Shown: in pieces, positions 1 to 8,249 of the stretch
How positions within the stretch are numbered: the first letter of the stretch is position 1
Layout: each line of letters opens with the position of its first letter
From: a virus
Reading direction: 5' to 3' (one strand)
Virus record (IMG/VR): IMGVR_UViG_3300044617_001318
Span: 1-32,623 of that record
Length of the DNA: 32,623 nucleotides
Program-made: the position numbers and the translations under genes
The notes under the pieces: model-generated
Told to the model about the DNA's origin: nothing
The model's database searches: none
Seen by the model: only the letters and a program-made list of their open reading frames with translations

Positions 1-175
1 AGGCACAGGCAACTACGGCAACTACCCAGCCTACTTTTTCCAGCGCAACGGGCCTCCAGCAGCAAATCGATTCAACGGCAACGAATACGGCAACATTGCT
101 GTCGGCAAGCTGCTGACCGCTGACCAGCTCACGGCACTCGAAACCTACATGAACGGCTTAACGAAGGCATACTGA
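1..175 (+). CDS. C-terminal end of a phage tail-type protein (partial)
   Basis: An open frame enters from the left edge (first full codon at base 2) and stops at TGA 173-175, leaving about 57 residues. The sequence is rich in Gly, Asn and Tyr and ends in a segment with the pattern FNGNEYGNIAVGKLLT...LETYMN. I know this pattern from the last strand and helix of LamG/concanavalin-like domains at the ends of phage tail and adhesin proteins. A tail or receptor-contact role is inferred from that resemblance and from the structural neighbours. Its stop overlaps the next start by one base (TGATG). The beginning is outside the window. Confidence 0.6.
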   Translation, partial: GTGNYGNYPAYFFQRNGPPAANRFNGNEYGNIAVGKLLTADQLTALETYMNGLTKAY

Positions 176-423
176 TGGACACCAGAGCAACAGTCATCGT
201 CCCGCAGGATCAGATCCCTGCGGCACAGGCGACCTCGGACGATGCGTCCAAGATGTTCAACGCGCTGTATCAGGACGACCAAGGAGCGATTTACGGCGTG
301 GCCTCTGGCGGCATCTACGATGACACGCTGAACGCTCTCAGCGCAGCGCAGATCCCCGGATTGCTGTTCAGATTTCCCGATGGGCAACTGGAAGGCTTGA
401 CACCAGTCCCGCAAACCGATTAA
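175..423 (+). CDS. Small hypothetical protein upstream of scaffold
   Basis: 82 residues starting at ATG 175, which overlaps the previous stop by one base, so the two are probably co-translated. The protein is acidic and soluble, with no membrane segment and no motif I recognise. It includes a Gly/Tyr-rich stretch (AIYGVASGGIYDD). Its place between a tail-type protein and the scaffold suggests a structural or assembly accessory role, but this is position only. Confidence 0.65.
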   Translation: MDTRATVIVPQDQIPAAQATSDDASKMFNALYQDDQGAIYGVASGGIYDDTLNALSAAQIPGLLFRFPDGQLEGLTPVPQTD

Positions 424-471
424 CCTCAGTGCGTACTGGTGCGCTACACCAGGGATTCTTCGGAATCAACC

Positions 472-1245
472 ATGTCAGACCAAGAAGTAGCGGTTCAAGT
501 CGAACAGACCCCCGCGCCAGCAGAGCCCCAGGTTACGGCACCTGAATCTGCTGAAGTAGCACCACAAACGCCGGAAGCGACCAAGACCTTCACTCAAGAA
601 GAGCTTGACGCCATCGTTGCCAAACGGCTTGCGCGAGAGCAGCGCAAGTGGGAGCGCCAACAGCGCCCCCAGCAGCAAACGTCCGAGACGCCCAAGGAAC
701 TGCCGCCGGCAGAGCAGTTTGAGTCGGTTGAAGCCTACGCGCAAGCGCTGGCCGAACAGAAGGCTCAACAGCTTCTCCAGCAAAGGGACATGGAGCGCCA
801 ACAGGCCGAGCTGCTGGAGACGTACGCGGAACGGGAAGAGCAAGCGCGGGACAAGTACGACGACTTTGAAACGGTCGCTTACAACCCGAACCTGCGAATC
901 ACCACCGTGATGGCGCAGACGATTCAGGCTTCTGACGTTGGTCCTGACCTTGCCTATTATTTAGGCAGTCACCCGAAGGAAGCTGATCGCATCTCCCGCT
1001 TGAGCCCGATCTTGCAGGCCAAGGAGATCGGCAAGATTGAGGCGAAACTCGCCAGCAGTCCAATGCCGGTCAAGAAGCAATCGAGCGCCCCGGCGCCCAT
1101 CACGCCTGTCACAGCGCGAACGGCCGGAACGCCCGCTTACGACACCACGGACCCTCGCTCGGTCAAAGCGATGGATGCTACTGCGTGGATCGAAGCGGAG
1201 CGCCAACGGCAGATCCGCAAGTGGCAAGCCCAACAGCAAGTTTAA
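472..1245 (+). CDS. Scaffolding protein for capsid assembly
   Basis: 257 residues from ATG 472; the frame extends back to GTG 439, but the ATG gives the usual short acidic start (MSDQEVAVQVEQ). Residues 1-45 are Pro/Glu/Ala-rich and probably disordered. The next part carries TQEELDAIVAKRLAREQRKWER, a signature I associate with phage scaffolding (GP20-like) proteins, followed by a long Gln/Glu/Arg-rich coiled coil. The C-terminus is basic, as expected for binding coat protein. It lies 9 bp before the coat gene, the normal order in P22-like phages. Scaffolds fill the procapsid during assembly and leave before DNA packaging. Sequence identity across this family is low, so the call rests on composition, motif and position. 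Confidence 0.85.
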   Translation: MSDQEVAVQVEQTPAPAEPQVTAPESAEVAPQTPEATKTFTQEELDAIVAKRLAREQRKWERQQRPQQQTSETPKELPPAEQFESVEAYAQALAEQKAQQLLQQRDMERQQAELLETYAEREEQARDKYDDFETVAYNPNLRITTVMAQTIQASDVGPDLAYYLGSHPKEADRISRLSPILQAKEIGKIEAKLASSPMPVKKQSSAPAPITPVTARTAGTPAYDTTDPRSVKAMDATAWIEAERQRQIRKWQAQQQV

Positions 1246-1254
1246 GGAGCCATC

Positions 1255-2457
1255 ATGGCAAATAACATTCTTACGATTGACATGATCACGAGGAAGGCTC
1301 TCGAAATCCTCGAGAACAACCTTGTGATCACCCGTAACGTAAACCGTCAGTACGACAACTCGTTCGCGCAGGAAGGCGCCAAGATTGGTACGACCCTTCG
1401 TATCCGTCTGCCGGACCGCGCGCTGGTAACCGATGGCGCCGCGCTGCAAGTGCAGGACGACAACGAGCAGTTCACCACGCTCACCGTCTCCAGCCAGAAG
1501 CATATCGGCATCAACTTCACGACTGCCGAACTCACCATGCAGCTTGACGACTTCGCCGAGCGTGTGTTGAAGCCTCGGGTTAGTCAGCTGGCCTCCAGCA
1601 TCGACGCCGATGTGGCGAACGCTTACCAAGGCATCTTTGCCTCGGTCGGTACGCCTGGCACCGTTCCGTCGACCAGCCTGGTGCTGCTCCAAGGTCAGCA
1701 GAAGCTGAACGAGGCCGCCGCGCCGATGAGCCCGCGCTACGCCACCGTCAACCCGGCTGCCAACGCCGGTCTGGTCGAGGGCATGAAGGGCTTGTTCAAC
1801 CCGGTGTCGACCATCAGCCGTCAGTTCAAGTCGGGCCTGATGGGCGAAGGCATTCTGGGCTACGACGAGATGGCGATGTCGCAGTCGATCAAGCAGCACA
1901 CGACTGGCACCCGCACGGGCGCGCACACGGTGACCACCACCGTCAGCACCCAAGGCGCGACGACCGTTGCGATCACCGGCACCGGCACGCAGACCATCAA
2001 GAAAGGCGATGTCTTCACCATCGCGAACGTGTTTGCGGTCAACCCGCAGACCCGTGAGTCGACCGGCTCGCTTCAGCAGTTCGTAGCGACCGCCGACGCA
2101 ACCGCTGTGGCGGGTGCGTACACGGTCAGCGTCAGCCCGGCGATCTACACCTCCGGTCAGGCTCTGGCAACCGTGGACTCGTTCCCGCAAGCCACCGCAA
2201 CGGTGACCTTCTTGGGCAGCGCCAGCACCCAGTACCCGCAAAACCTGCTCTACCACAAAGACGCGATCGCGTTTGCGACCGCTGACCTTGTGATGCCGCA
2301 GGGCGTGGACATGGCGAGCCGCCAGGTTCACAACGGGATCTCCATGCGGATCGTGCGCCAGTACGACATCAACAACGACAGGATGCCCTGCCGTATTGAC
2401 GTCCTCTACGGCTACTCGGTCATTCGTCCGCAACTCGCTTGCCGTATGTGGGGTTAA
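1255..2457 (+). CDS. Major capsid (coat) protein, P22 gp5-like family
   Basis: 400 residues from ATG 1255, preceded by AAGGAG at 1244-1249. The N-terminal half resembles P22-type coat proteins (HK97 fold): MANNILT...ALEILENNLVITRNVNRQYD, then a beta-rich segment with KIGTTLRIRLPDR and HIGINFTTAELTMQLDDF. Residues about 210-330 are Thr/Val/Gly-rich beta sequence, where P22 relatives carry the inserted I-domain. The C-terminus (SMRIVRQYDINNDRMPCRIDVLYGYSVIRPQLACRM) is typical of the family. The protein forms the icosahedral shell. It sits directly after the scaffold and before two small candidate decoration proteins. Length is close to P22 coat (about 430). Confidence 0.93.
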   Translation: MANNILTIDMITRKALEILENNLVITRNVNRQYDNSFAQEGAKIGTTLRIRLPDRALVTDGAALQVQDDNEQFTTLTVSSQKHIGINFTTAELTMQLDDFAERVLKPRVSQLASSIDADVANAYQGIFASVGTPGTVPSTSLVLLQGQQKLNEAAAPMSPRYATVNPAANAGLVEGMKGLFNPVSTISRQFKSGLMGEGILGYDEMAMSQSIKQHTTGTRTGAHTVTTTVSTQGATTVAITGTGTQTIKKGDVFTIANVFAVNPQTRESTGSLQQFVATADATAVAGAYTVSVSPAIYTSGQALATVDSFPQATATVTFLGSASTQYPQNLLYHKDAIAFATADLVMPQGVDMASRQVHNGISMRIVRQYDINNDRMPCRIDVLYGYSVIRPQLACRMWG

Positions 2458-2460
2458 ACC

Positions 2461-2718
2461 ATGTCCAACACCAAACCCATTGGTGTGGCTTACGAGGATC
2501 AGGATCTCGACGATGCCATTATCGGCAAAGCACCAGCCCTTGGTGGCAAAGTCGGGTTCTACGGTACGACGCCGCTTACGCAGCGCGCCGCTGCCGCACA
2601 AGCGACCTCGCTTGTCGGCACGGCGTCTGCAACGGCTGTCGATACCAACCTCAAAGCTGCAATTATTGAAATCATGAACACCCTCCAAGCCATTGGCCTC
2701 TGGAAGGGTGCTGCTTGA
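2461..2718 (+). CDS. Head decoration/head-fibre-like protein, copy 1
   Basis: 85 residues starting 3 bp after the coat stop. The C-terminal 55 residues begin VGFYGTTP and end NTLQAIGLWKGAA, the layout of the short GFxG...LGL module found at the ends of phage head-fibre and decoration proteins. The N-terminal 30 residues are specific to this copy. The same module recurs in the next gene with 48 of 55 residues identical, so the two are tandem paralogues. The module probably forms a trimeric exposed domain. Being immediately after coat points to binding on the capsid surface. The family assignment is recognition from memory, not a search. Confidence 0.7.
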   Translation: MSNTKPIGVAYEDQDLDDAIIGKAPALGGKVGFYGTTPLTQRAAAAQATSLVGTASATAVDTNLKAAIIEIMNTLQAIGLWKGAA

Positions 2719-2733
2719 TAAAAGGAATCAATC

Positions 2734-3042
2734 ATGTCTATTCCCAAAGTCGGTGATGGTTACCAGGTCGGCGACGGCAACGTCAACGAGGAACTTGACG
2801 TAGGCCGTGGCGCGCAAGCGATCGCGGTCGGCGGCGCAAGCGCCTCGGTTAAGGTCGGCGCTACTGGTGGCGCGGTGGGCTTCTACGGTACGACCCCGAT
2901 CACCCTGCGCGCCAACTCGGCGCAGGCGACCTCGATCGTCGGCACCGCGTCGGCTACCGCTGTGGACACCAATCTGAAGGCTGCAATCATCGAGATCATG
3001 AATACGCTCTCGGCGGTCGGTCTTTGGAAAGGTGCTGCTTGA
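2734..3042 (+). CDS. Head decoration/head-fibre-like protein, copy 2
   Basis: 102 residues from ATG 2734, 15 bp after copy 1. The N-terminal 47 residues are Gly/Val/Ala-rich (VGDGYQVGDGNVNEELDVG), reading like a beta-structured anchor unlike the start of copy 1. The C-terminal 55 residues are the same GFYGTTP...GLWKGAA module with seven substitutions. The DNA of the module differs at many third positions, so the duplication is old and the protein has been conserved. Likely a second capsid-surface protein that could form mixed or alternative trimers with copy 1. Its final codons hold the SD (GGAAAGG) for the next gene. Confidence 0.7.
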   Translation: MSIPKVGDGYQVGDGNVNEELDVGRGAQAIAVGGASASVKVGATGGAVGFYGTTPITLRANSAQATSIVGTASATAVDTNLKAAIIEIMNTLSAVGLWKGAA

Positions 3043-3545
3043 GCCAGCAGACTGTTCTGCACGTCGGGTGCGGGGGCAACCCCGCGCCCAATTGGCTGGA
3101 CGAGTTCAAGGAAGTGCGTCTGGACATCGACGCACGTCACAACCCGGACATCGTGGCGTCCATGCTGGACCTGGGCGCTATTGGTCCGTTCGATGTGGTC
3201 TACAGCTCACACGCGCTGGAGCACGTTTACCCGCATGAGGTTCATGTGGCGCTGACGGAGTTCAATCGGGTGCTGGCCGACAGCGGCCGACTGGTCGTGG
3301 TCGTGCCTGATCTGGAAGACATCAAACCGACTGAAGACGTGGTCTACGAGTGCGAAGCCGGCCCGATCACGGGTCTGGATATGTACTACGGCTGGTCTAA
3401 GGTCATTCAAGAGAACCCATTCATGGCGCACAAGTGCGGTTTTGTGAAGGACACGCTGACCAAGGTGCTCCTGCAAGCAGGCTTTAGGCAGGCAGTCGTG
3501 GCCCGCGCGCCAGGCCACAATCTGGTCGGGGTGGCGATCAAATGA
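3039..3545 (+). CDS. Class I SAM-dependent methyltransferase
   Basis: 168 residues from TTG 3039. This start is chosen because GGAAAGG (3026-3032) lies 6 bases upstream and the TTG overlaps the previous stop (TTGA). The frame could also start at TTG 3024. Motif I is VLHVGCGGNP (residues 6-15), followed by an acidic residue after the second strand (VRLDIDA), motif II-like FDVVYSSHALEHV and GRLVVVVPDL, the pattern of Methyltransf_11-type enzymes acting on small molecules, sugars or proteins rather than DNA. It lies between capsid and tail genes and overlaps a glycosyltransferase by 4 bases, so it probably modifies a glycan or a virion protein. Substrate unknown. Confidence 0.85.
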   Translation: MSQQTVLHVGCGGNPAPNWLDEFKEVRLDIDARHNPDIVASMLDLGAIGPFDVVYSSHALEHVYPHEVHVALTEFNRVLADSGRLVVVVPDLEDIKPTEDVVYECEAGPITGLDMYYGWSKVIQENPFMAHKCGFVKDTLTKVLLQAGFRQAVVARAPGHNLVGVAIK

Positions 3546-4231
3546 AGGTTGTCTTTGCCACGCCTACATACACGCAACCGCACCCCGCCTATCTTCAAGC
3601 GCTTGAGAACTGCGTCCCGCTCTTGGACGCCTCTGGCATCGAACACCAGACGGTGTTTGAGGTCGGCTCGCCTTACATCAGCGCAGCGCGCGCCACACTG
3701 ACGCGCAAGGTGCTGGACACCGACGCGGAGGTGATCGTCTACATCGATCACGACGTGTCGTGGCGGCCCGAGGACATGCTGAAGCTCATCACGACTGAAG
3801 ACGACGTGGTGGCAGGCACTTATCGGTTCAAGAAAGACGAAGAAGAGTACATGGGCTCGGTCTTCTCAAACGCCCAAGGCACGCCTTCGGTGCGCGCCAA
3901 GGACGGCGCGCTCTACGCAAACGCCGTGCCGGCAGGCTTTCTGAAGATCACCCGTAACGGCATCCGGCGCTTTATGAAAGCGTACCCGCAACTGCTCTAC
4001 GGGCACCCGGAGCGCTACACGGTTGATCTGTTCAACCACGGCGCGCACAATGGCGTCTGGTACGGCGAGGACTATGCGTTTTCGCGCAACTGGCGCGACA
4101 TAGGTGGCGAGATCATCTTGTTGCCGGATCTGGACTTGGATCATCACAGCGCGACCCAGTGCTATCCCGGCAACTTTCACATGTTCCTTCGTCGGCAACC
4201 TGGAGGCGATCTATGCCCGTCATCTACCTGA
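3542..4231 (+). CDS. GT-A type glycosyltransferase
   Basis: 229 residues from ATG 3542, overlapping the methyltransferase stop by 4 bases (ATGA). The N-terminus (MKVVFATPTYTQPHPAYLQAL) is the nucleotide-sugar binding start typical of GT2-like enzymes. VIVYIDHDVSW holds the DxD metal site (D69, D71). Later GVWYGEDYAFSRNWRDIG carries the acidic ED pair seen near the acceptor site, followed by DLDLDHH. It probably transfers a sugar from a nucleotide donor to a virion protein, a fibre or DNA. Phage relatives often sit in structural clusters. The last 19 bases overlap the next small gene in another frame. Confidence 0.85.
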   Translation: MKVVFATPTYTQPHPAYLQALENCVPLLDASGIEHQTVFEVGSPYISAARATLTRKVLDTDAEVIVYIDHDVSWRPEDMLKLITTEDDVVAGTYRFKKDEEEYMGSVFSNAQGTPSVRAKDGALYANAVPAGFLKITRNGIRRFMKAYPQLLYGHPERYTVDLFNHGAHNGVWYGEDYAFSRNWRDIGGEIILLPDLDLDHHSATQCYPGNFHMFLRRQPGGDLCPSST

Positions 4232-4404
4232 AGCACCCCACCCACGGCGAGAAGATTGCTACGATGGAGATGGAAGCCGAACAGGATGAAAAGAACGGCT
4301 GGGTGCGGTATGATCCGGACGAGGCCGAGGCGCCTTCGACCAACGAGCTAGCCGCGCCTGCGCGGCGGCGTCGGAAGGACACCGCTCATGCAGAGCTACT
4401 ATGA
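4213..4404 (+). CDS. Small charged hypothetical protein
   Basis: 63 residues from ATG 4213, preceded by TGGAGG at 4201-4206 (6-base spacing). The gene overlaps the glycosyltransferase by 19 bases and the next fibre gene by 17. The sequence has a beta-like start (MPVIYLKHPTHGEKIA), an acidic middle (DPDEAEAP) and a basic run (ARRRRK) near the end. Short proteins with this type of start occur in head/tail clusters of other phages, but I cannot assign a function. Confidence 0.6.
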   Translation: MPVIYLKHPTHGEKIATMEMEAEQDEKNGWVRYDPDEAEAPSTNELAAPARRRRKDTAHAELL

Positions 4405-6001
4405 CATTGTCACAGACAGTGGCAACAACCCGATCAGCGGCGCGCTGGTTTACGTCTATGACTCGCTAGGCGCGCTCGCTACCCTCTACTCGGATAGCCT
4501 TGGCGTCACGCCGCTTTCCAACCCTGTCACAACTGACAGCAGCGGAAGGTTCATCTTCTACGCGGCCAACGGTATCTACAGCGCCGTCATCACCGCGCCT
4601 AGCTACGACAGCAAAACGATCACCGGCATCACGCTGAATGATCCTGCGCCCGCGCCAACCTTCACCGGCACCGGCGCCTATGTGCTGCAAACCAGCCCGA
4701 CGTTGGTCACGCCTAATCTTGGCACACCGACAGCCGCCACGCTGACCAACGCGACGGGGCTGCCGATTGATGGCGGCACGACAGGGACGCTACCCGTAAA
4801 CCGTGGCGGCACAGGCATAACTGCGTTTGGTACAGGTGTCGCCACCGCGTTAGGCCAGAACGTCAGCGGTTCTGGTGGCATCGCGTTGACGACCAGTCCA
4901 ACCTTCACCACGCCAAACCTCGGTACGCCAACAGCCGTCACACTGACTAATGCCACGGGTCTGCCGCTGACGACCGGCGTCACCGGAACGCTGGCAGTTG
5001 CCAACGGCGGCACAGGCATCACATCTCTTGGCACAGGTGTTGCGACTGCGTTAGGCGTCAACACAGGCACGGCTGGTGCGTTTGTCGTCAACGGTGGTGC
5101 GCTAGGAACTCCGTCATCCGGCACGTTGACGAGCTGCACTGGTCTGCCGATCAGCACTGGCGTGGCCGGTCTTGGCACTGGTGTGGCTGCGTTCCTAGCC
5201 ACGCCATCATCGGCTAATTTGGCAACAGCGGTGACCGGCGAGACAGGCACTGGTGCGCTGGTGTTTGCGACCAGCCCGACGCTGGTCACCCCGACGATCG
5301 GCGTGGCTACAGCAACGTCAATCAACGGGTTGGTGCTGAATCGAGGCACAGGTACAGGAAACGCTGAGAGCGTAGCGGTTGGTGGCACGGCATTGGATAG
5401 CGCCACAAATGGTCAGAAAAACACTTGCGTTGGATACGCCGCCGGCACTCAGATCACAAGCGGACAGGAGTCTGTTTGTGTCGGTTGGACAAGCGGAAAA
5501 GACTTGACGACCGGCAGAGGTATCTATGTTGGCCATGAGTCGCAAGCCAGTTCTGGCAGCGCAGACAAAGAAATTGTGATTGCGTTTGGTAAAACAGGAC
5601 TGGGAAACGAGACTGGGCTCTATGGTGGCGCTAGTGGCGTCTACAACGAGGGCAACACCACTGCATGGCAGACGACCTCGGACGAGCGGATCAAGCGCGA
5701 TATCGTTGACGCAGCTGGTGGTCTGGCAATCATCGATGCGGTGCAGGTGCGGAACTTCCGATACAAGACCGCAGCGGAGATGCCGCTCGACGACAATGGT
5801 AGGCCAATGGCCAGCGGTCTTAACCCCGACAAGTTGCGGATCGGGTTTATCGCGCAGGAACTGGAGCAGGTGCTGCCCGAATCAGTCACCGTGCAATCCA
5901 ATGGGGTGCGCTCAGTCAACATCGATGCCCTGCACTATCACTTGATCATGGCTGTGCAGCAGTTGTCGGCGCGCGTTGCACAACTTGAGGCGCAAAAATG
6001 A
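4388..6001 (+). CDS. Tail fibre 1 with S74 intramolecular chaperone
   Basis: 537 residues. Residues 1-90 form a beta-rich N-terminal module (YYDIVTDSGNNPISGALVYVY... NPVTTDSSGRF) that also begins fibre 2 and resembles the head-binding domain of P22 tailspike, so it probably attaches to the tail machine. Residues about 100-310 are a Gly/Thr-rich shaft with a roughly 67-residue repeat (SPTLVTPNLGTPT... NGGTGI). Residues about 340-400 have YadA-like GxxAG repeats. The C-terminus is a Peptidase_S74 chaperone: TSDERIK with candidate catalytic Ser431 and Lys436, then GFIAQELEQVLPE and a final coiled coil. In this family the chaperone trimerises the fibre and cleaves itself off before the Ser. The role is receptor binding. 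Confidence 0.9.
   Translation: MQSYYDIVTDSGNNPISGALVYVYDSLGALATLYSDSLGVTPLSNPVTTDSSGRFIFYAANGIYSAVITAPSYDSKTITGITLNDPAPAPTFTGTGAYVLQTSPTLVTPNLGTPTAATLTNATGLPIDGGTTGTLPVNRGGTGITAFGTGVATALGQNVSGSGGIALTTSPTFTTPNLGTPTAVTLTNATGLPLTTGVTGTLAVANGGTGITSLGTGVATALGVNTGTAGAFVVNGGALGTPSSGTLTSCTGLPISTGVAGLGTGVAAFLATPSSANLATAVTGETGTGALVFATSPTLVTPTIGVATATSINGLVLNRGTGTGNAESVAVGGTALDSATNGQKNTCVGYAAGTQITSGQESVCVGWTSGKDLTTGRGIYVGHESQASSGSADKEIVIAFGKTGLGNETGLYGGASGVYNEGNTTAWQTTSDERIKRDIVDAAGGLAIIDAVQVRNFRYKTAAEMPLDDNGRPMASGLNPDKLRIGFIAQELEQVLPESVTVQSNGVRSVNIDALHYHLIMAVQQLSARVAQLEAQK
4691..5092 (+). repeat. 201-bp coding repeat in fibre 1 shaft
   Basis: Two diverged tandem copies with a 201-bp (67-codon) period begin at 4691 and 4892. 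Each encodes TSPT...TPNLGTPTA.TLTNATGLP and then the NGGTGIT..GTGVATALG segment. A partial third copy follows around 5100-5150 (GTPSSGTLTSCTGLP). Such repeats vary shaft length by recombination. Confidence 0.75.
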
Positions 6002-6738
6002 CCATCCTCACCCTATCCGGTTCCGGCGTCTCGGCAGGCGACCTGATCAACGGGGCGCTGCGCCTCATTGGTCAGTTGGCCGAAGGTGAGACGCCTTCGC
6101 CTGAGACATCGGACGACGCCTTCACGGCGATGAACCAAATGATCGACTCTTGGTCGACCGAACGTCTGTCGGTGTTCTCGACGCAGGATCAAGTCTTTAC
6201 CTGGCCCGCCAACACGATCAACCGATCACTTGGGCCAACCGGCGACTTCGTTGGGCAGCGCCCCATCCTGCTCGATGACAGCACCTACTTCAAGGACACT
6301 AGCAGCGGCCTGTCCTACGACATCCTCTTCATCAACCAAGACCAGTACAACGGGATTGCGTTGAAGACTGCGGGGAGCACGTTCCCACAGATGATGTGGG
6401 TCAACATGACCTTCCCCAACGTCGAAATGTACCTGTATCCCCGTCCGACAAAGGATCTGGAGTTCCATCTGGTGTCGGTGCAGCCGCTCACGCAGGCTGC
6501 GTCGCTCAACACCATCCTTCAGTTCCCGCCAGGCTACCTGCGGGCGTTCCGGTACTGCCTCGCGTGCGAGCTCGCGCCTGAGTTTGGGGTCGAGCCGCCG
6601 CCCACCGTGCAGCGGATCGCGATGACGTCCAAGCGCAACCTGAAGCGCATCAACAATCCCGACGACATTATGGCGCTGCCGTACAGCCTGATCGCGCGCC
6701 GCCGTCAGCGCTTTAACATCTTCGCAGGCGGCTACTGA
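5998..6738 (+). CDS. Tail accessory factor, P22 gp4-like (head-tail adaptor)
   Basis: 246 residues, overlapping the fibre stop by 4 bases (ATGA). The sequence has AGDLINGALRLIGQLAEGETPSPE near the start and FTAMNQMIDSWSTERLSVF after it, the helical start characteristic of P22 gp4-family adaptors. A beta-rich middle follows (MMWVNMTFPNVEMYLYPRPT... LEFHLVSVQPL), then a helical C-terminus with LRAFRYCLACELAPEFG. In P22, gp4 binds beneath the portal, closes the packaged head and carries the tail. The next gene is gp10-like, matching P22 order. gp4 length in P22 is about 166, so this longer protein resembles the extended version in many environmental podoviruses. Confidence 0.85.
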   Translation: MTILTLSGSGVSAGDLINGALRLIGQLAEGETPSPETSDDAFTAMNQMIDSWSTERLSVFSTQDQVFTWPANTINRSLGPTGDFVGQRPILLDDSTYFKDTSSGLSYDILFINQDQYNGIALKTAGSTFPQMMWVNMTFPNVEMYLYPRPTKDLEFHLVSVQPLTQAASLNTILQFPPGYLRAFRYCLACELAPEFGVEPPPTVQRIAMTSKRNLKRINNPDDIMALPYSLIARRRQRFNIFAGGY

Positions 6739-8249
6739 TGAAGACGCCCATCCTCGGCGCTTCTTATGTCGCGGCGAGCATCAACGCGGCGAACGACCGC
6801 TGCGTGAACCTCTATCCGGAGGTGGTGCAGCAAGGCGGCAAGGAGCCTGCTTTTCTGCGGCGCACGCCAGGGCTCAAGCCTGTCGTGCAGCTCACAGGCG
6901 GGCCAATCCGGGGGATGTTTGTTGTACCGCAAAACAAATCCAACCCGCAGGTGCCGCAAAACGATGGGCGGGACTTGTTACTGGTGGTCACTTCAGACGA
7001 TGCACTGGGCAACAACACTCGCTTTTGGCTGGTGGAGTCTGACTACGGTACGACGCTACGAACGACCGTCAGCGCCAATTTGGGCGCAGGGCCAGTGTCG
7101 ATCGCTTATAACGGCACTCAAGTTTTCTTTGCGTGTAGCGATCCGTCTGGCAGCAGCTTTATCTATGACGTTGACACCAACCAGTTTCAGCAGATTACTG
7201 ACCCTGACTTCCCCGGCGCATCCTCGGTCGGCTTCATAGACGGATACTTTGTGTTCGCCGAGCCTAACAGCCAGAAGCTATGGGTGACCGCGCTGCTGGA
7301 CGGCGCGTCAATCGACCCATTAGACTTCGCGAGCGCCGAGGGCGCGCCAGACAGCATCGTATCGGTGCTGGTCAGCAACCGTGAAGTGTGGGTGTTTGGC
7401 GAGACGTCAACCGAGGTGTGGTACAACGCGGGCGGCCCTGACTTCCCGCTTGAGCGCATCGCGGGCGCTTTCAACGAGTTAGGCTGTGTGGCTAGGTACT
7501 CAACCACCAAAGTGTCCAACCGCGTCTTTTGGCTCGGCCGTAACGCGGAAGGTCAAGGGATCGTCTACCAGTCAAACGGCTACGTTGGCGAGCGGGTCAG
7601 CACACATGCGATCGAAACCGCTATCCGCACTTACGGCGACATATCAGACGCGATCGGTATGGCGTACCAACAAGACGGGCATCCGTTCTACGTCTTGACC
7701 TTCCCGACCGTGGCCAAGACGTGGGTCTATGACCTAAGTACGCAACTGTGGCATGAGCGTGCAGGTTGGATCGATGGCGCCTTTACGCGCTACAGGCCCA
7801 ACACAATGGCGCTTTTCAACGGCAAGATCATCGCGGGCGATTTTGAGAACGGCAAGATCTACGAACTGGACCCCGACGTCTACACCGACAATCTGTTGCC
7901 GCAGCGCTGGCTGCGCTCTTGGCGGGCGCTGCCCACAGGCCAGAACAATCTGAAGCGCACGGTGCAGCACAACCTACAACTCGACTGCGAGTCAGGCGTG
8001 GGGCTTGTGACTGGGCAAGGGTCCGACCCGCAGGTCATGCTGCGTTGGTCGGACGACGCTGGCCACAACTGGTCAAGCGAGCACTGGCGGTCGATGGGCG
8101 CGATCGGCGCCACCGGCACGCGGGTCATCTGGCGGCGGCTGGGTAGCACGGTAAGGCTGCGCGACCGCGTCTACGAGGTGAGCGGCACCGACCCGGTCAA
8201 GATCGCGATCATGGGGGCTGAACTCACCGCGAGCGCCACCAATGCCTAA
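6738..8249 (+). CDS. Packaged DNA stabilisation protein, P22 gp10-like
   Basis: 503 residues, close to P22 gp10 (472). The first 40 residues (ILGASYVAASINAANDRCVNLYPEVV) are the hallmark of the Phage_stabilise family, followed by FLRRTPGLKPVVQL. The rest is a beta-propeller-like series with repeated strands, such as GFIDGYFVFAEPNSQKLWVTALLDG and VSNREVWVFGETSTEVWYNAGG. In P22, gp10 assembles under gp4 as part of the DNA-retaining plug and helps hold the spikes. The start overlaps the gp4 stop (TGATG) and the end overlaps the next start by 8 bases, indicating coupled translation. Confidence 0.92.
   Translation: MKTPILGASYVAASINAANDRCVNLYPEVVQQGGKEPAFLRRTPGLKPVVQLTGGPIRGMFVVPQNKSNPQVPQNDGRDLLLVVTSDDALGNNTRFWLVESDYGTTLRTTVSANLGAGPVSIAYNGTQVFFACSDPSGSSFIYDVDTNQFQQITDPDFPGASSVGFIDGYFVFAEPNSQKLWVTALLDGASIDPLDFASAEGAPDSIVSVLVSNREVWVFGETSTEVWYNAGGPDFPLERIAGAFNELGCVARYSTTKVSNRVFWLGRNAEGQGIVYQSNGYVGERVSTHAIETAIRTYGDISDAIGMAYQQDGHPFYVLTFPTVAKTWVYDLSTQLWHERAGWIDGAFTRYRPNTMALFNGKIIAGDFENGKIYELDPDVYTDNLLPQRWLRSWRALPTGQNNLKRTVQHNLQLDCESGVGLVTGQGSDPQVMLRWSDDAGHNWSSEHWRSMGAIGATGTRVIWRRLGSTVRLRDRVYEVSGTDPVKIAIMGAELTASATNA

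Noticed and set aside
961-2688. 575-codon open frame on the minus strand
   Set aside because: It lies opposite the scaffold, coat and decoration genes, is Arg/His/Gly-rich as expected from the reverse of GC-rich codons, and has no recognisable domain.
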